In this document: one piece after another, positions 49,776-61,541 of the stretch
How positions within the stretch are numbered: position 1 is the stretch's first letter
How the letters are laid out: each line of letters starts with the position of its first letter
DNA from: Paracyclopina nana
Taxonomy: Eukaryota > Arthropoda > Copepoda > Cyclopoida > Cyclopettidae
Direction: 5' to 3'
Assembly (NCBI GenBank): GCA_019096065.1
Contig: JAGUCH010000001.1
Location: 8,494,001 to 8,558,000 of the forward strand
DNA length: 64,000 nt
Position numbers and translations under genes: made by a program
Notes under the pieces: generated by a model
What the model was told of the DNA's origin: nothing
The model's database searches: none
What the model saw: the letters and a program-made list of their open reading frames with translations, nothing else

Positions 49776-52349
49776 TGAATGTGCCTTTTAGTGTTTTTGC
49801 CGCTTGTGCTACTCCATAGGAAAATACCTTTTCGACGACTCCTCTGACTTCGATGAACTACCAAAATTGCGTGAGGCAATTTCAAGTATTTTTTGCAGTG
49901 CATTCATAAAGCCTGCCCGAAAAAACTGGAAAAAGAGCTAATCTGCTTCCTCAAGCTGCTTTTTCCGTCTTTAAAAGCTCTATAATTTATGAGGTCGAGG
50001 ACTCGGAACTGCGAGACAAATCGCTCGGAATTAATGCCTTATCTGGAGGGGAAATCTATTAAGCAATCTGAAAATTGAGCTAGGAATTTCAGAGCTGACA
50101 TCAACAGAGTCTAGGCATATCTACAATTTCTTTTGAAGTTCATGGCAGCATCAGATTTCCGACAACAAACGACCGGAATTTCCGTGGTTGCAAAATACCA
50201 TGTGCATTTCTGCTTTTTTTGGTTGGACCTAAATTCAAAATAGAAACAGAGGAGGCTTTAAATTGTTCCGCTGAAAGTACAACCTTTGTATTCCATTTAT
50301 GCTGCCTTTCCGCTATCTAGAGCTATCCCATCTCGGTAGTAGAAAGGCCTTTTGCGTGCTCAGATTATGTACTAGTAGCCAGTTTATTTTAAATGTATGC
50401 AAAGTGGCCCGATTTTTCATGCACAACAATAAGAATGCCATTCACAGTGTGGACAGCAAATGATGGAGAAGAACTGCTATACGCCGCCAGTTTGTCGAGA
50501 ATGGAAGAAATGAATGGCTTTAAGCTGTAGAAGCAGAGGTTTTTTCGGTAAAATACCCCTCAGTGTCCATGCCTGGTGTGCCGAAAGGACTTTCAAACTT
50601 TTTTCCTTCTTTCCCTTTCGAGGATATTTGCCTAGTACTTGAGCATGCGGACGATAATAATAATGTGTTCCCGTTAACAGCAGTCAAATGTTCCTAGAGC
50701 TACATATCAAAATAACAATCAGCAGTCATGTTACTTAACGTCGCCTCACATGCATATTTGCCTCTTTGATTGTAGTATTTAGGTTTCAACGTACTCAATT
50801 TCCCCATACAATTCAATCATGGTCTCCAATCTCCAATCAAAATACTTGTGATGTCCACAAAGCTAAATTGCTTTAATTATGTTGTAGTGAGAGTCCACAG
50901 CTTTATAAGCACAATACTGTGAAAAGCCTGGTTTGATTAGAAAGTCAATTTTAGCAAAGTCTTCTGTTTTGGGGCTGTGCTGCATTGCAGCTCCGTTAAA
51001 ACTCTTGAAAAAGGACTTTCTAATACTCACAGAGGGGGCAAGGAAAGCCTAAAATACTGGATAGCTGTATTTCAAATAGGGTCAGATGGAAGTAGCGTTG
51101 TTAAAAGATGGAAATAGGCTGACCAGAAATTCCATACTTTTATGCTCTGGCAGCAAGTCAAGTTGAGAATATTGGAATTTATGATCAAAGAAAGCAGCTA
51201 GATTTCTTTTGCCATTTGTTCCGCCATGAAAAATACACGAACGTATTCGACAAGGTTGAATCCCAAATCAGGTCTTTTGTATGGCGAGTGCTCCGCTCGT
51301 TTTCCCCGTCAGAACGGTTAAAACATCATTTCGATTAAGGTAGCATGCAAGTCATTTGCTGTTATAAGGTCAGACTTTTCCATCATTCTACTACTTTATT
51401 ATGCGTGTTTTGCTAGGTGAGCCCTACTGTTTTATGATGGTAAAAAGAGCCTGCTCCCTTTATTCATATCATTCGTTTGAGTAGCATGCCATAATTCGAC
51501 TTTCCTCCCCAGTTTTGACCAATGAGGGGATCTTCTCTTAGACGGTTCGTAAAAAATGGGTCAGATCTAGAAATGTAGCTTGTGGCTTCTCTTGGCGAAA
51601 ATGAGATGAAAAATGGACTTTTTTCTGCTAAATCAAAGTGCTCTTCTTTTAACTCCATGCTAGTGTTCTTGCCTACTGGAAGTAATCAATTTTGAAAAAT
51701 CAATCGAAGAACATTTTCTAACCAAGATAATCGTGAGGTTGCGTAGATATACTTTTAGAACTTTCCGACTCGTAAAACTGTGAACAAAAATAGCCTCATT
51801 TTTATTCAAAGCTTGATGCTGCAGTCATAACCGAAAAATGCTTTCTGAAGCAAGCTGAGGATTAGATGCTTTTTAGAGGTTTTGGGTGCATAAAATAAGC
51901 CACAAAGTCTTATTTTTTTCTGGGGCGGAGTACGAGGGCTGGAACGCCAAAAAATCTAGGGTTATAAGAATGTACCTTCTTAATGCACATTGCATACAGA
52001 CAATAAAAAGTAGAAGCACGCTAGACTCATATTTCTTGCATGGCTGAAGGACGGATGGCAGTTTTTATGCACCAGAAAGTATGAAATGCAACCTTTTTAC
52101 TGTGTCCCCAAAATTCATGCGAGACTGAGGAAAAAGCATCTTCTCTTCTCATGCTCTATTTCTCAGCATTACAATTGATATTTTCGAGGGGTATGTTCAC
52201 TGATTTCCCCATCAAACGTATCGCATTTTGAAGCCATATCAAGGTTTTATTTGCCTTCAGGAATTTGCTGGAAAGGATGATTTGATTTTGTTTATTTTGG
52301 AATCAACTGCAAATTAAGTTTATTCTTTCAGGCATCAGCTTAATATACT
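49776..52349. other. Gene-free stretch
   Basis: No supported feature. Confidence 0.45.
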
Positions 52350-52490
52350 GTTCATCTACCGTTCCTTAAGGAATGCATTATGACAAATCCATGCATAATG
52401 ACAGCTCTACGCAGCTAGTTTATGTACTGAGAACTCCTTTGCGCAAAGGCATTTCGCGTTCCGATTCCTTAAGGAGTTTGTAGATGAACA
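52350..52490. mobile_element. Family B MITE, copy 4, intact
   Basis: This 141-bp copy in the opposite orientation to the copy at 47741 runs GTTCATCTACCGTTCC to TTTGTAGATGAAC. Outward similarity to the other copies (ttaatatact left, agagcataa right) suggests the true ends lie about 10 bp further out. Confidence 0.83.
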
Positions 52491-53459
52491 GAGCATAAGG
52501 CAGCATTGCAAAAAATGACTTCAATCGAAGCAACATCAGTTTTACATGGTATGGGATCCCTAAAGCTAAGGCAATTGGCTTTTAAAAAAACAGACAACCA
52601 GGAAATCTAATTGGCTGCTCCTTCTCCTAGACAAAATCTGCTTCCAAACATAATGGCTGAAGCCTCGCACCTGCATTTAAATGAGCTTTTCAGCCTACTG
52701 CTAGCAGTTTTGGCGAAAAGAATCCAAAATTAGAATGGCTAATAGGCCCAACTTTAACTGAACGAGACTCATTCGTCCTTCATATGGTAAACTCTTCTTT
52801 ATCACGGGAAACATGGGAAGGAACGTGTTTGCTTATGTTCTTTGTTCTTGTTTTGTTGTTGCTCAACTGGCTGATTGAAAATCATCGCAGTTCCTTTCCA
52901 TAGCAGACGAAGACCCTGAAGTTTTCCTCCTGCTGAAAATAATGGCACTTGCCAAGGCTTGCACACTTTTCCGTTTGAAAGCCTCATGGTATCTGCACAT
53001 ACTCTTCAGAAAAGATTCAGTTTCTTGCTTTGGAGCAGCTTTCCTGGCGTAAAAAATTATCACAATTATCCACCTTCTTGGTTCTGCCACATATTGGCAA
53101 CGAAGTGAACAAAAAGAGATTTTTGTCAGCTTCGTGATGGTTAAAAGTCTCAACACTACTTTTGAATGCTAAAAAATTATCAATTTAATCAAGAAATTAG
53201 CCGTTTGCAGGTAAAACTTTGCGGTCAATCGCGCACACGCATCTCCAGCTAGAGCTCAGCACTTGCAGGGTAACCAGATATATTGAGTGATTTTTAGCCA
53301 GAATTTTTCCCAAAAGCACCAAAATAACGAGTTTGGCTTGAAATTGATTGAGAATGCTTCATGTGTTTTTATGTTCTTCATTAGGAATGGTTTCGAAGAC
53401 TTTCTTAAAACGCAATGTAATAGTTTTTTAATATGCCATAGTATTCATGAAAATATATG
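52491..53459. other. Gene-free stretch
   Basis: No supported feature. Confidence 0.45.
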
Positions 53460-53530
53460 TGCTCAGATAGTACATTGGCAGAGTGCAGACTTTTCACTCA
53501 GCAGACCCAGGTTCCATTCCCGGTTAAGTC
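53460..53530 (+). repeat. tRNA-Lys-like sequence, probable SINE head or tRNA pseudogene
   Basis: The order gctcag, ggcagagtgcagacttttca, then GGTTCCATTCCCGG resembles the D arm, the anticodon arm around CTTTT, and the T arm/B box of tRNA-Lys(TTT). The acceptor stem does not pair and the D arm carries extra bases, so it is not a functional tRNA. A tRNA-derived SINE head or a decayed pseudogene fits best. Confidence 0.45.
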
Positions 53531-53564
53531 TTTTTTTAATTGAAGAAGAACTCTCAAGTTGCCA

Positions 53565-53626
53565 ACCGTACAATAATGGATATTATTTCTTCACATGTGA
53601 TGAAAAAAAGGTCATTATTGTACGGT
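53565..53626. repeat. Inverted repeat with 14-bp perfect arms
   Basis: accgtacaataatg (53565-53578) and cattattgtacggt (53613-53626) are perfect complements separated by 34 bp. The right arm recurs in the second 137-bp direct repeat, but the left arm does not. Confidence 0.8.
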
Positions 53627-54635
53627 AAATGCGAGTGCACGCCAAATCTCAGCAAAATACAAGGATTTTCGCTTCACTGCCGTATGTAGTGAACCCACCG
53701 CCAAGTTGACAATAATAGTTCCCTACCGCCTCAGCAAAAGTTAGACCCCAAGAAAAATCCCTGAGAGGTCGGGAAAAAGCACCTGGCAGCATCTCCCGCA
53801 CCCTCGCGCGCTCAAGACTACAATTTGAAGCTCTTCAAGACTACAATTTGAGGCCGCTCTAGACTGAAAATTGAGGCTGCTACTCAAGACTACAAATTGA
53901 GGCTGCTGCTCAATGCAATGAATTGAGGCCGCTCGAGACTATGATAACAGAGTCGTCCGCAGCGTCTCCCACACCTGGCAGCAACTCCCGCACCCGGCAG
54001 CGTCCCCCGCACTCTCGCACGCTCAAGACTACAATTTGAAGCTGCTCAAGACTACAATTTGAGGCCGCTCAAGACTGATAATTGAGGCTGCTACTCAAGA
54101 CTACAAATTGAGGCTGCTGCTCAATGCAATGAATTGAGGCCGTTCGAGACTATGAAAACAGAGTCTTCCGCAGCGTCTCCCACACCCGGCAGCGTCTCCT
54201 GCACCCGGCAGCGAAACCTGCTCCCGGCAGTGTCTCCCGCACCCGGCAGCAACTCCCGCACCTGGGAAAGACTCCCCTGCACATTGTGGCTGCTCAAGAC
54301 TTCGAATTGAGTGGGAAAAAAATTCACCTGGTCATTATTTTTCCCGGGGAAAAAATTCCCCTGGTTAATTTTTTTCCCAATGTGTTTGTTTACATTTCGT
54401 TTTTTCTTGTTATATGCTAGTCTTGGTAGAGAAATAAACTGAGAACTATTTGGAAATTGAAACCTAACCAGGGATTTTCGGTTACCGGTAGAGAAAAATG
54501 GATATTATTTCTTCACATGTGATGAAAAAAAAGGTCATTATTGTACGGTAGATGCGAGCGCACGCCAAATCTCAGCAAAATACAAGGATTTTTGCTTCAC
54601 TGCCGTATGTAGTGAACCCAACGCCAAGTTGACAA
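53576..54635. repeat. Compound repeat: 137-bp direct repeats around a minisatellite
   Basis: 53576-53712 and 54498-54635 are direct repeats differing at a handful of sites. Both run from atggatattatttcttcaca to cgccaagttgacaa. Between them is GC-richer tandem sequence. The layout recalls a short LTR-flanked non-autonomous element, but no PBS or polypurine tract is evident. Confidence 0.7.
53780..54290. repeat. GC-rich minisatellite, about 211-bp higher-order period
   Basis: A block starting ctcaagactacaatttgaag occurs at 53811 and again at 54022. Each is built from smaller units (caagactacaatttgaggc, gaattgaggccgctcgagac) and a run of cccgcacccggcagcgtctc-like repeats that becomes a short tandem array at 54175-54265. 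Open frames across it are low-complexity by-products. Confidence 0.8.
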
Positions 54636-55163
54636 AAATGCTGTTTTGTCTTGTAAGGTTGTATTTTTATTCCCAGTTGACAAATGCGTTTGCACCACCA
54701 AGAAAGTTATGACAAAGTGCAAAATATCTTTAGCATGACAATGATTGACAAGCCCATGGAAGAGGTCGTTGCGTGGCCTCAATCCATTTTAGAAGCTCAA
54801 AAGGTTCAGCTCTATCTACTTTTGTGTCTATTGTATCCTGAATTACAAGCCACCCTCTATATTCGGCAAAAATAGGTCATGTCATATGAATACTCGGCAA
54901 AAATGTAATTTTTCCTATCAATTTCAGATTTTATTGGTAAAGGAGTCTATTGTGCTACAATATTCAGCAGGCCTTGTTTTCGCCAAAGTTTGGACATTAT
55001 ATTGCTTGTTTACAGTGAGCTATGGTACACCTTCAACTCCATGTTTTGGCCTTGACTCCTCTTAAAGTTTGAAGCCTTTATGGCTGATGATCGATATTAA
55101 CACCATTCAAAGAAAAATGATTGTCGAACCTTTTTCGGGTAAATTACCATATGCTTTCTGTAC
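54636..55163. other. Stretch with no supported feature
   Basis: Short frames only. Confidence 0.4.
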
Positions 55164-55392
55164 GCCGTTCTCATATTACCAGAAATAGCTAAGCTAAGGA
55201 AAAAATAGCAAAGCAAACGCTCGACATTTAAAGCAAAGCAGCTGCTTTTTTTAATGTTGAGCGATAATAAGCAACAAAAAACAGTTATTTCGCTCAACAT
55301 TTCGAAGTTGCAGCTGCTTTGCTTTAAATGTTGAGCATTTGCTTAGCTATTTTTACCTTAGCTTAGCTTTTTCAGGCAATATGAGAACGGCC
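55164..55392. mobile_element. Family E MITE, copy 2
   Basis: The element is about 229 bp with ends CGCCGTTCTCATATTACC and GGCAATATGAGAACGGCC. The internal arms carry cgctc(a/g)acattt and its complement. Confidence 0.8.
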
Positions 55393-56026
55393 TTATGGAT
55401 TATCCAAATGGTTGTCAGCTCATGCTTCAAATATGCTAAATCCAATGCATTCTCCCAGTTTTGCAATGGATACTTCAGCTTCACTGCTGACTCTAGTCTT
55501 ACCGAAAGTAGGGCAAAATTTGAAGTCATCGTTCTTACTTACACAAAAGCCAAGTAGTTCTGTAGGAAAATAGGCCAAGAAATGTGGAACATGTGGTACA
55601 CATGCTAAATTGTGGGGGTTGGGATAAAATGTTCGTCAAAATACTGCAGATACAAACATGTTATATCTTAGCCCTTACGCAGCTTAGCATTAGGCATCAA
55701 TTTCCTCTTTTTATTGAAAAACTGGAATTCCCTTTTTTCTGTATGCTGAATAATATTCCATCTTGTTGGATTTTATGCGCAACTTTTTTTCGGCCTACTA
55801 CTATATAAACCGAACCAGAAGACAATAAATCAATGTAAGATGGAGCAATAAAGGGAGTGCCTTCAAGAATTTTCTGCCATAGACTTTGGATACATTTCGC
55901 AAAATGTAGGGGAAAATCCATCCAGCCAATTGCTAACTTGCGAGTCCTTTTTTATGAATTCCAATTTTTAGTCATTTCATTGACGTTTTATTTTATGTAA
56001 AGGATGAATTCGCATTACTGTTCTTT

Positions 56027-56186
56027 AGGGCGTTCTCATATTGGACTTTAGCTTACCAAAACCAGATTTTGGTTAACCAAAAACTGGTTTCAGTCAAGCG
56101 CTATGTAGTGGCTACCTACCGAAAACAGGTTTTTGGTTAACCAAAATCAGGTTTTGGTAAGCTAAAGTCCAATATGAGAACGCCCT
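56027..56186. mobile_element. Family D palindromic MITE, copy 2
   Basis: This 160-bp palindrome, AGGGCGTTCTCATATTGGAC to complement, is closely similar to the copy at 38091. Flanks do not show a clean duplication (ttt, aat). Confidence 0.87.
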
Positions 56187-56212
56187 AATAAACGAGGTAT
56201 AGATGAACACCC

Positions 56213-56301
56213 TATTAGATAAACCAGTATGAAATGGTGCAGCTGAGCGCGCGAGCTAGCAGGCACCATACTATACTGATTTTCATTGTTGGAACCGGGC
56301 T
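56213..56301. mobile_element. Family A, subtype 2 MITE, right half only (copy 10)
   Basis: It enters at about aaaccagtatgaaatggtgc and ends TTGGAACCGGGCT. The left half is missing and is replaced by a family B-like scrap (tagatgaacaccctatta, near 56194-56211). Confidence 0.75.
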
Positions 56302-57976
56302 AATATTCTGAGCTGCAATGAGAAATGTTGTGTTTTCCTTGTGTTTTTGGCTTTCTATGTCTTGTCTAGGCTGAGATCAGAAACTTTTGAGGAGCGAGCT
56401 CGAAGAATTACTCAAGATCGAGTGGTGTGCTCACTAAGAAGAGAACTTCTGTAATGGATCTTCTGCAATCACACCTTCAAAGCATTATAGAAAATGCCAG
56501 CTAGATTTATAGGCAGGATAAACGGCCAGCCACTTAGCAACAATCTTCGAACCTGTTAAATATTACTTTTTACCCACGCATCTACATACAAAAATATATT
56601 CCCACTGCACTGATTGAGCGCTCTTACCTCTGATTAGAAATGGAAGGAGTTTTCCTTCACAGGCGAGCACGGTGTTTTAATTTTAAATTGCAACAATCCT
56701 CTTGCTAGAGAAAGAGATAACATTTATTTCCTTTTTCATAAATCTAGAGATTGCTGTTGGGGTTGCGAGCGGACGAAAAATCTACTAAAAGAGCAATGAG
56801 TCGAGGAGGACAGACAAATTAAATGGATAGAGCAGCAACAAACAACGCAACGTACAGACTACAGAGCGCCCCATAAAGGCCTTCGCCAAAACTATTTTTT
56901 CTTCCCATTTTTTAAAACATTTGTTGCCATGATGACCTGCACATGCATGTCATAGCAAGAATGGTCTCAATTCAATTGACCGATTTTTTCTTTGCAATGC
57001 TGCACACTGTATGATATTGCAAAAGCAAGATTTATTTCTGCTATATGGCTGAGACCATTAGGACAACCAGATCTAGTTGCCTTTGCTCTCTTTTTCAAGC
57101 CCTGTAAAAAAATTCTGCTGTATTTTTATCTTACATTACATTAGATCCTCTGTTTGTTTTCCTTGAGCCAAACCTGTGTTGAATGGCTTTTGCGGCCATT
57201 TCAAGCGCGCTTCCCTTTCAACCTACCCTACCACTTTTTGGCAAATGCCATAATATGGAAATTGCCTTTTATGCACACCCTAAAGCACAGGGGTCGGATG
57301 ATAATATTTACGACCACTTCGGATACTTCGGGTACAACCTGGTGTTGAAATTTATGAAAATTCGAAACTTCACTAGCATAGTACTTTTATAATAAGGGGA
57401 GAGTTTGCTAGATGGAAGGAATACCTATTTACATGATGCGCAACTAATCGTCGTTTATCACGCAACCTACGGTCGCAGGTCAGCGGCCTGATGTTGCTGG
57501 AATGTAATGCTACAGCTGACTGTTTTTGCCAAACACGGAAGACTTATTAGTCAAAGAACAAGAGGAGCGTTAACAAATTGTGCACTGTCATAGCACGAAA
57601 AGCCACACCCTCAGGGCTTGCAATTAATTAGTGCACTTTTCTGGCTTTTTCGTGCTCCTCAGTTGGCTCAACATGTGAAATATTGCCAGTAGTAAAACCT
57701 CAAATCAGTCTTTTGCTTTTACTAGATTTAATACGCGATTAGCTTTTGAAAGGAAAGATTTTCGTAGTAAATACGTAATAATAAAACTAGATATGTTGCA
57801 TCCTTTTTTTACCTAATTGAGAGCATTTTTTTGAACATATGTAGAGTACTTTTTTGCTCAACAGAGCCCAACGAGATCCACTCTCGACCCTTGTGCAAAT
57901 GTAAAGAAAAAAGGAGGGGACTTTTGAAATCTGAATTGGCTGCTTTCAATCTCTCTTTCTTCTCACCCCTTCAAGT
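56302..57976. other. Gene-free stretch with a weak coding hint
   Basis: 57183-57392 (+) is open for 69 codons with a less AT-biased composition, but no splice sites or family were convincing. Confidence 0.35.
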
Positions 57977-58126
57977 AGAAACTGTCAGGGATAATCTGGT
58001 CCCAAAGGATGCTTTTTATGCTCTGAAATACGAACCAAAGGAAATTCTCGAGGAGCACAATAATAATCATTGTTACACCTCCCTTTTTCAACAATTCATT
58101 TTTTGCTGCTTTGAGGGGGGACCACA
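57977..58126 (+). CDS. Candidate exon, unidentified
   Basis: A strong pyrimidine tract (tctctctttcttctcacccc) and ttcaag acceptor are followed by a phase-1 open frame reading ETVRDNLVPKDAFYALKYEP and onward to a possible donor (CACAT then gtatgc). The charged, non-repetitive start looks coding and the end is less convincing. The entry phase would match the exons ending at 22860 or 32368, but those links are speculative. Confidence 0.25.
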
Positions 58127-59021
58127 TGTATGCACTCAGATTCTCAGCTAAAGCTTTTCTGCCCAACCATGTTTGCTTTCTAGAAATCCGGTGAAAGAGG
58201 CAATTTGGGATTTTCTTTTCAAAGCTTGGAATGGGAATGAATCAGCACAAATTGGTATGAAAATGCTCCGAGCACTATTTTTAAGGAAAAAATTACGATG
58301 CTGATTCCGTCTCCTATTAGTAAGTTAATCTCATTGATCATTCACGATTTCACAAAATGGAGTAGCTTGGAATGAGATGAGAGACCTGTACAGAAAACGT
58401 GTCCCGAACCATTACGTAATAATTGGATTTTATGCAAATTGAAATGTGAAAGCGGGCGGATATCCGAACATTTTAGTGTGTTCCAACACTGAAACGGCTT
58501 TTTTATGTATTGCTTCCGGTTGGATTTAGCATTACTTTTCTTGCGATGCTATTGCTGTCCGGCTGTTTTGTTTTCTTTTGTTGTTGACTCAAAATGATGC
58601 AGACATTTGTATTTTTGCAGCGAAAAAATGATGCCACTTTCTTTTCCAAAGTATTGCTTACACATTCACTTTTATGCTTTGAACGGCTAGCAGCAAATGA
58701 AAAGAATTAGATTTAAAAATGGATTAATTTTGATCGGGACAGCCTGGATTTAATGACACAGAGGTATCTAAAAATGGTCGATTAGAAATTGGTTTTTAGA
58801 AGATGGTTAGAACACATCCAAAAACGCTGCGTTAGTCTTATAAACATACATTTTTTACATTGTTTTTTTCTCACTCTCACGCAAGTATTTTCGAATAACT
58901 TATGCGGTTAATGTATTGTAAAATTGGTTGCAACAGGGCCTTAGGTATAGTGCATTCCCACGATATGAGAGGCCTTTGAACTTGGATTAATGTGCTTTCC
59001 ATCAAAGACTTTCCTTTTCAG

Positions 59022-59063
59022 CTTACAAATCTGATGGACGACAAGTTCATCATGGCGTTATGA
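59022..59063 (+). CDS. Possible terminal coding exon, unidentified
   Basis: After acceptor gactttccttttcag the frame LTNLMDDKFIMAL runs to TGA at 59061. It could be the last coding exon of the same unidentified gene as the 57977 candidate, but it is very short. Confidence 0.15.
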   Translation, partial: LTNLMDDKFIMAL

Positions 59064-61028
59064 TATGGAAATGGGATGACAGAAACAGAAGGAAGAAGAA
59101 GATGACTATTCAACGCAAAAATATCAACCATAACCTCGCAACCTCCCTGTTGAATTGCATCAGAAATATAGGAAGGAAGATGAAGCTACCTGGTGAAGGG
59201 AGGTTAGCCTTGGGAGGACAAGGCAGGATTGCGAGGTAGAAGGGAGTTCTTCAGGGGACTTCAGAGAAGCAACATGTCAACCTTATAGCTAGAGGTTGAC
59301 TGGTGTGAACTCTGCCAGCAGCTGGAACCTGAAGATCCTCGCCAAGTTTGACGTGTGCAGCACTGAAGAGACAGCCACAGAGAAGAAACTTCATTGTCAT
59401 ATATATTGTTTTGAGCTCTGATTAGAAGCAGCTGTTATGTTGTGTTGTGCCAGCTAATGAATAGAAAATACCATCAGACCTTAATGAAGTATATTAGTGC
59501 TCAACTCATAGCGAGGTCCTGATCCCTGGAATGATCAGGGTGAAAGGGCGAGCCTTAACCACTGGTCAACTGTACATAAGCGTGCCGAGAGGTTCCTTGC
59601 CAGAAGCTGTGTACGTGAGGCTGCGGCCTCTGCATAGCGGCTCGTGAGACCTGGCAGCTCCGGTGTTGCGAATGAGTACTGGACTTGGGACCGATGCTTA
59701 ACCTTCCTAGGTTCCTGAAGAGAGTACGAATTGTACACCATTTTGGAGGCCCCGGAGGGATAGAATGGCCACTCTCTCTCTAGTGGTTTGAAGACCAAAA
59801 GAAGTCCTGGAAAAAGATGGATGGATGCGTCCTGAAGTTACCCATTTGTGGCTGTGAATTGCCGAGGGCGAGGCTGCGATGGTTAGGCGGCACTTTAGTT
59901 GCGACTGGGGTGTGTCAATACTGTAAAAGTCCTGAGGCTGACGAGCCAAGAAGGCCATCCCGGTGGAAGTGTCTATGTGTAGTCTAGCGGTAAATGCAAT
60001 GAAAAAGGCACACGTACATTTCGCACCGTTGCCACATTTAGAGGTTGTGCCTAAATAGACAATATCTATGAATGGACGGCCCTAGTTTGTGAAGAAAATT
60101 CCATGGATCCTAGCCAGACAAAGTTCCTATGTTGTGTGGCTTGGTACTATCATTTCCTAAGGGAGAAGGCCCGTGGGGACGTCCTTGCTTGTCTTAAGCT
60201 GGAAAATGGGAGCCAAGCAGCCGGAAATGGTAGCCGGGTGGTGGCATGCGTGTCATTGCCCCTGTGGGCTTTAATGGGTCAATGGAGCTCAAGATGGGAG
60301 CCATTTTGGAAAGTTGAACCCGTTAGAAGCTGAAGCAGATGGAAGAACGAATAACCTGGAGCGTGTAGGGCGTGCATGGAGCTTGGGGTGGAAGCCACCC
60401 TGGAAAGTGTATGGTGCTCTGGACCAGGGCTCTTCTGGGGCGCAAAGAGTGCGCGCCTGGGCGAGCTTCGTATACCTGTGTGTGTGTGTACCTCTTTCTC
60501 TTTCCATTCACTTTGTTGAGCTTGCTCAGCACAGTGGTGTTCAGGATTGGTAAAAGTGAATGCAACCCTTGTTTTTCAGCTTGTGGGCACTTAGGATTCT
60601 GTTGGACATCTGGTGCCTAGGTTTGGTAATATCTCTTCTGAGCAAGTGCTCATCTTTATTCTTGTGTGTGTGTGTGTATATTTGTGTGCGTGTGGGTCTT
60701 TGGTGAAGACTACTTAGGTAAAAGTGGTCCTAATCATTGAAATAAAAACTTGTCATAGTAATTGCAACTTTTTCTCCGAGTCACTTGACCGGCGTAAGTA
60801 GGAAGCTAACTGTGCTTTGAACAGTATTACGATTAAAAGCTTTAGCTTTTAATTGAGTGCGATTAGAGGCCTAGTGCTTTTAAGTCGTGCGACGTAGCTC
60901 TGTACGAAAAGTTAGCATTTGTGTTAACTTAGTACAAAAAACCTAGTTGAGTCTTAGAGATTAACTTCTCTGACGAAACTAAAGGACAAGTTGAGTTAAA
61001 GAGAACCTCTCTTTAGCGAAACGGAAGG
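59064..61028 (+). other. Probable 5' leader or LTR of a retroelement
   Basis: From about 59.1 kb the sequence is GC-richer and unlike the preceding DNA, and it leads to the Gag start at 61029. A (GT)n tract is at 60664-60710 and AATAAA at 60741-60746, as expected for the poly(A) signal of an LTR. I could not identify the LTR ends or a primer-binding site, and the 3' LTR lies outside the window. Open frames here lack family matches. Confidence 0.4.
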
Positions 61029-61517
61029 ATGTCTCGTGATTTGAAAAATGCACTTCGAGTGCACTTGGAAGTCACTGAGATTGCTTTGGGGAAACTGCTG
61101 AAACCTTGCACTCCTACTGGGGGAAGCAGGGAGGCAGTGAAGGACTTTCTATCGTGGGTCAAGTACCCAACGTCTACTGGTACCTTGAATGTCACCAAGA
61201 CAGAGGTGGTAAGGGCATGGAATGCTACACAAATTATTGTCCTAAACACCGAGGAGCCCCTTTCTCTTGATTTGCATATTATGAAAATCATAGAGCAAAT
61301 GCCCCAGGATGATCCTATTAGACAGATTATGGTGGTGGTCAGGTATGTCAATGCAATTGACCCTCCTGATCGCAATTCGGCTACGTGTGCTTTGCTCCTC
61401 TATTGTTTTGGTATGGAGTATTTGAATAAAGCATTCAGGGAGAAGAAAACGATCATTCTTTACACGTCTACTGATGCTGGTGAAGAGGACTTTGCTAGCC
61501 CTAATGAGGAATTGTAG
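61029..61517 (+). CDS. Retroelement Gag-like region, N-terminal part, ends at an in-frame TAG
   Basis: This frame of 162 codons starts MSRDLKNALRVHLEVTE and ends PNEEL before TAG at 61515-61517. It is acidic and mainly helical in character. I find no named domain. The next part starts in the same frame only 24 bases later, so this and the following frame are one coding region interrupted by a single amber codon. Whether the stop is a mutation or is read through cannot be told from one copy. Confidence 0.6.
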   Translation: MSRDLKNALRVHLEVTEIALGKLLKPCTPTGGSREAVKDFLSWVKYPTSTGTLNVTKTEVVRAWNATQIIVLNTEEPLSLDLHIMKIIEQMPQDDPIRQIMVVVRYVNAIDPPDRNSATCALLLYCFGMEYLNKAFREKKTIILYTSTDAGEEDFASPNEEL

Positions 61518-61541
61518 CCAATAATAACAGCTCTGAGTACC

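Noticed and set aside
53460-53530. Functional tRNA-Lys gene
   Set aside because: The acceptor stem does not pair, the D arm has extra bases and the B box deviates, so only a SINE head or pseudogene is reported.
54121-54327. 68-codon minus-strand frame
   Set aside because: It is translated minisatellite, repetitive without domain content.
59520-59720. tRNA-like SINE on the minus strand in the retroelement leader
   Set aside because: A stretch resembling an A box (agtggttaagg) is present, but the B box is too degenerate to support the call.
60664-60710. (GT)n tract as a distinct element
   Set aside because: It is an ordinary short dinucleotide repeat, mentioned only as part of the leader.
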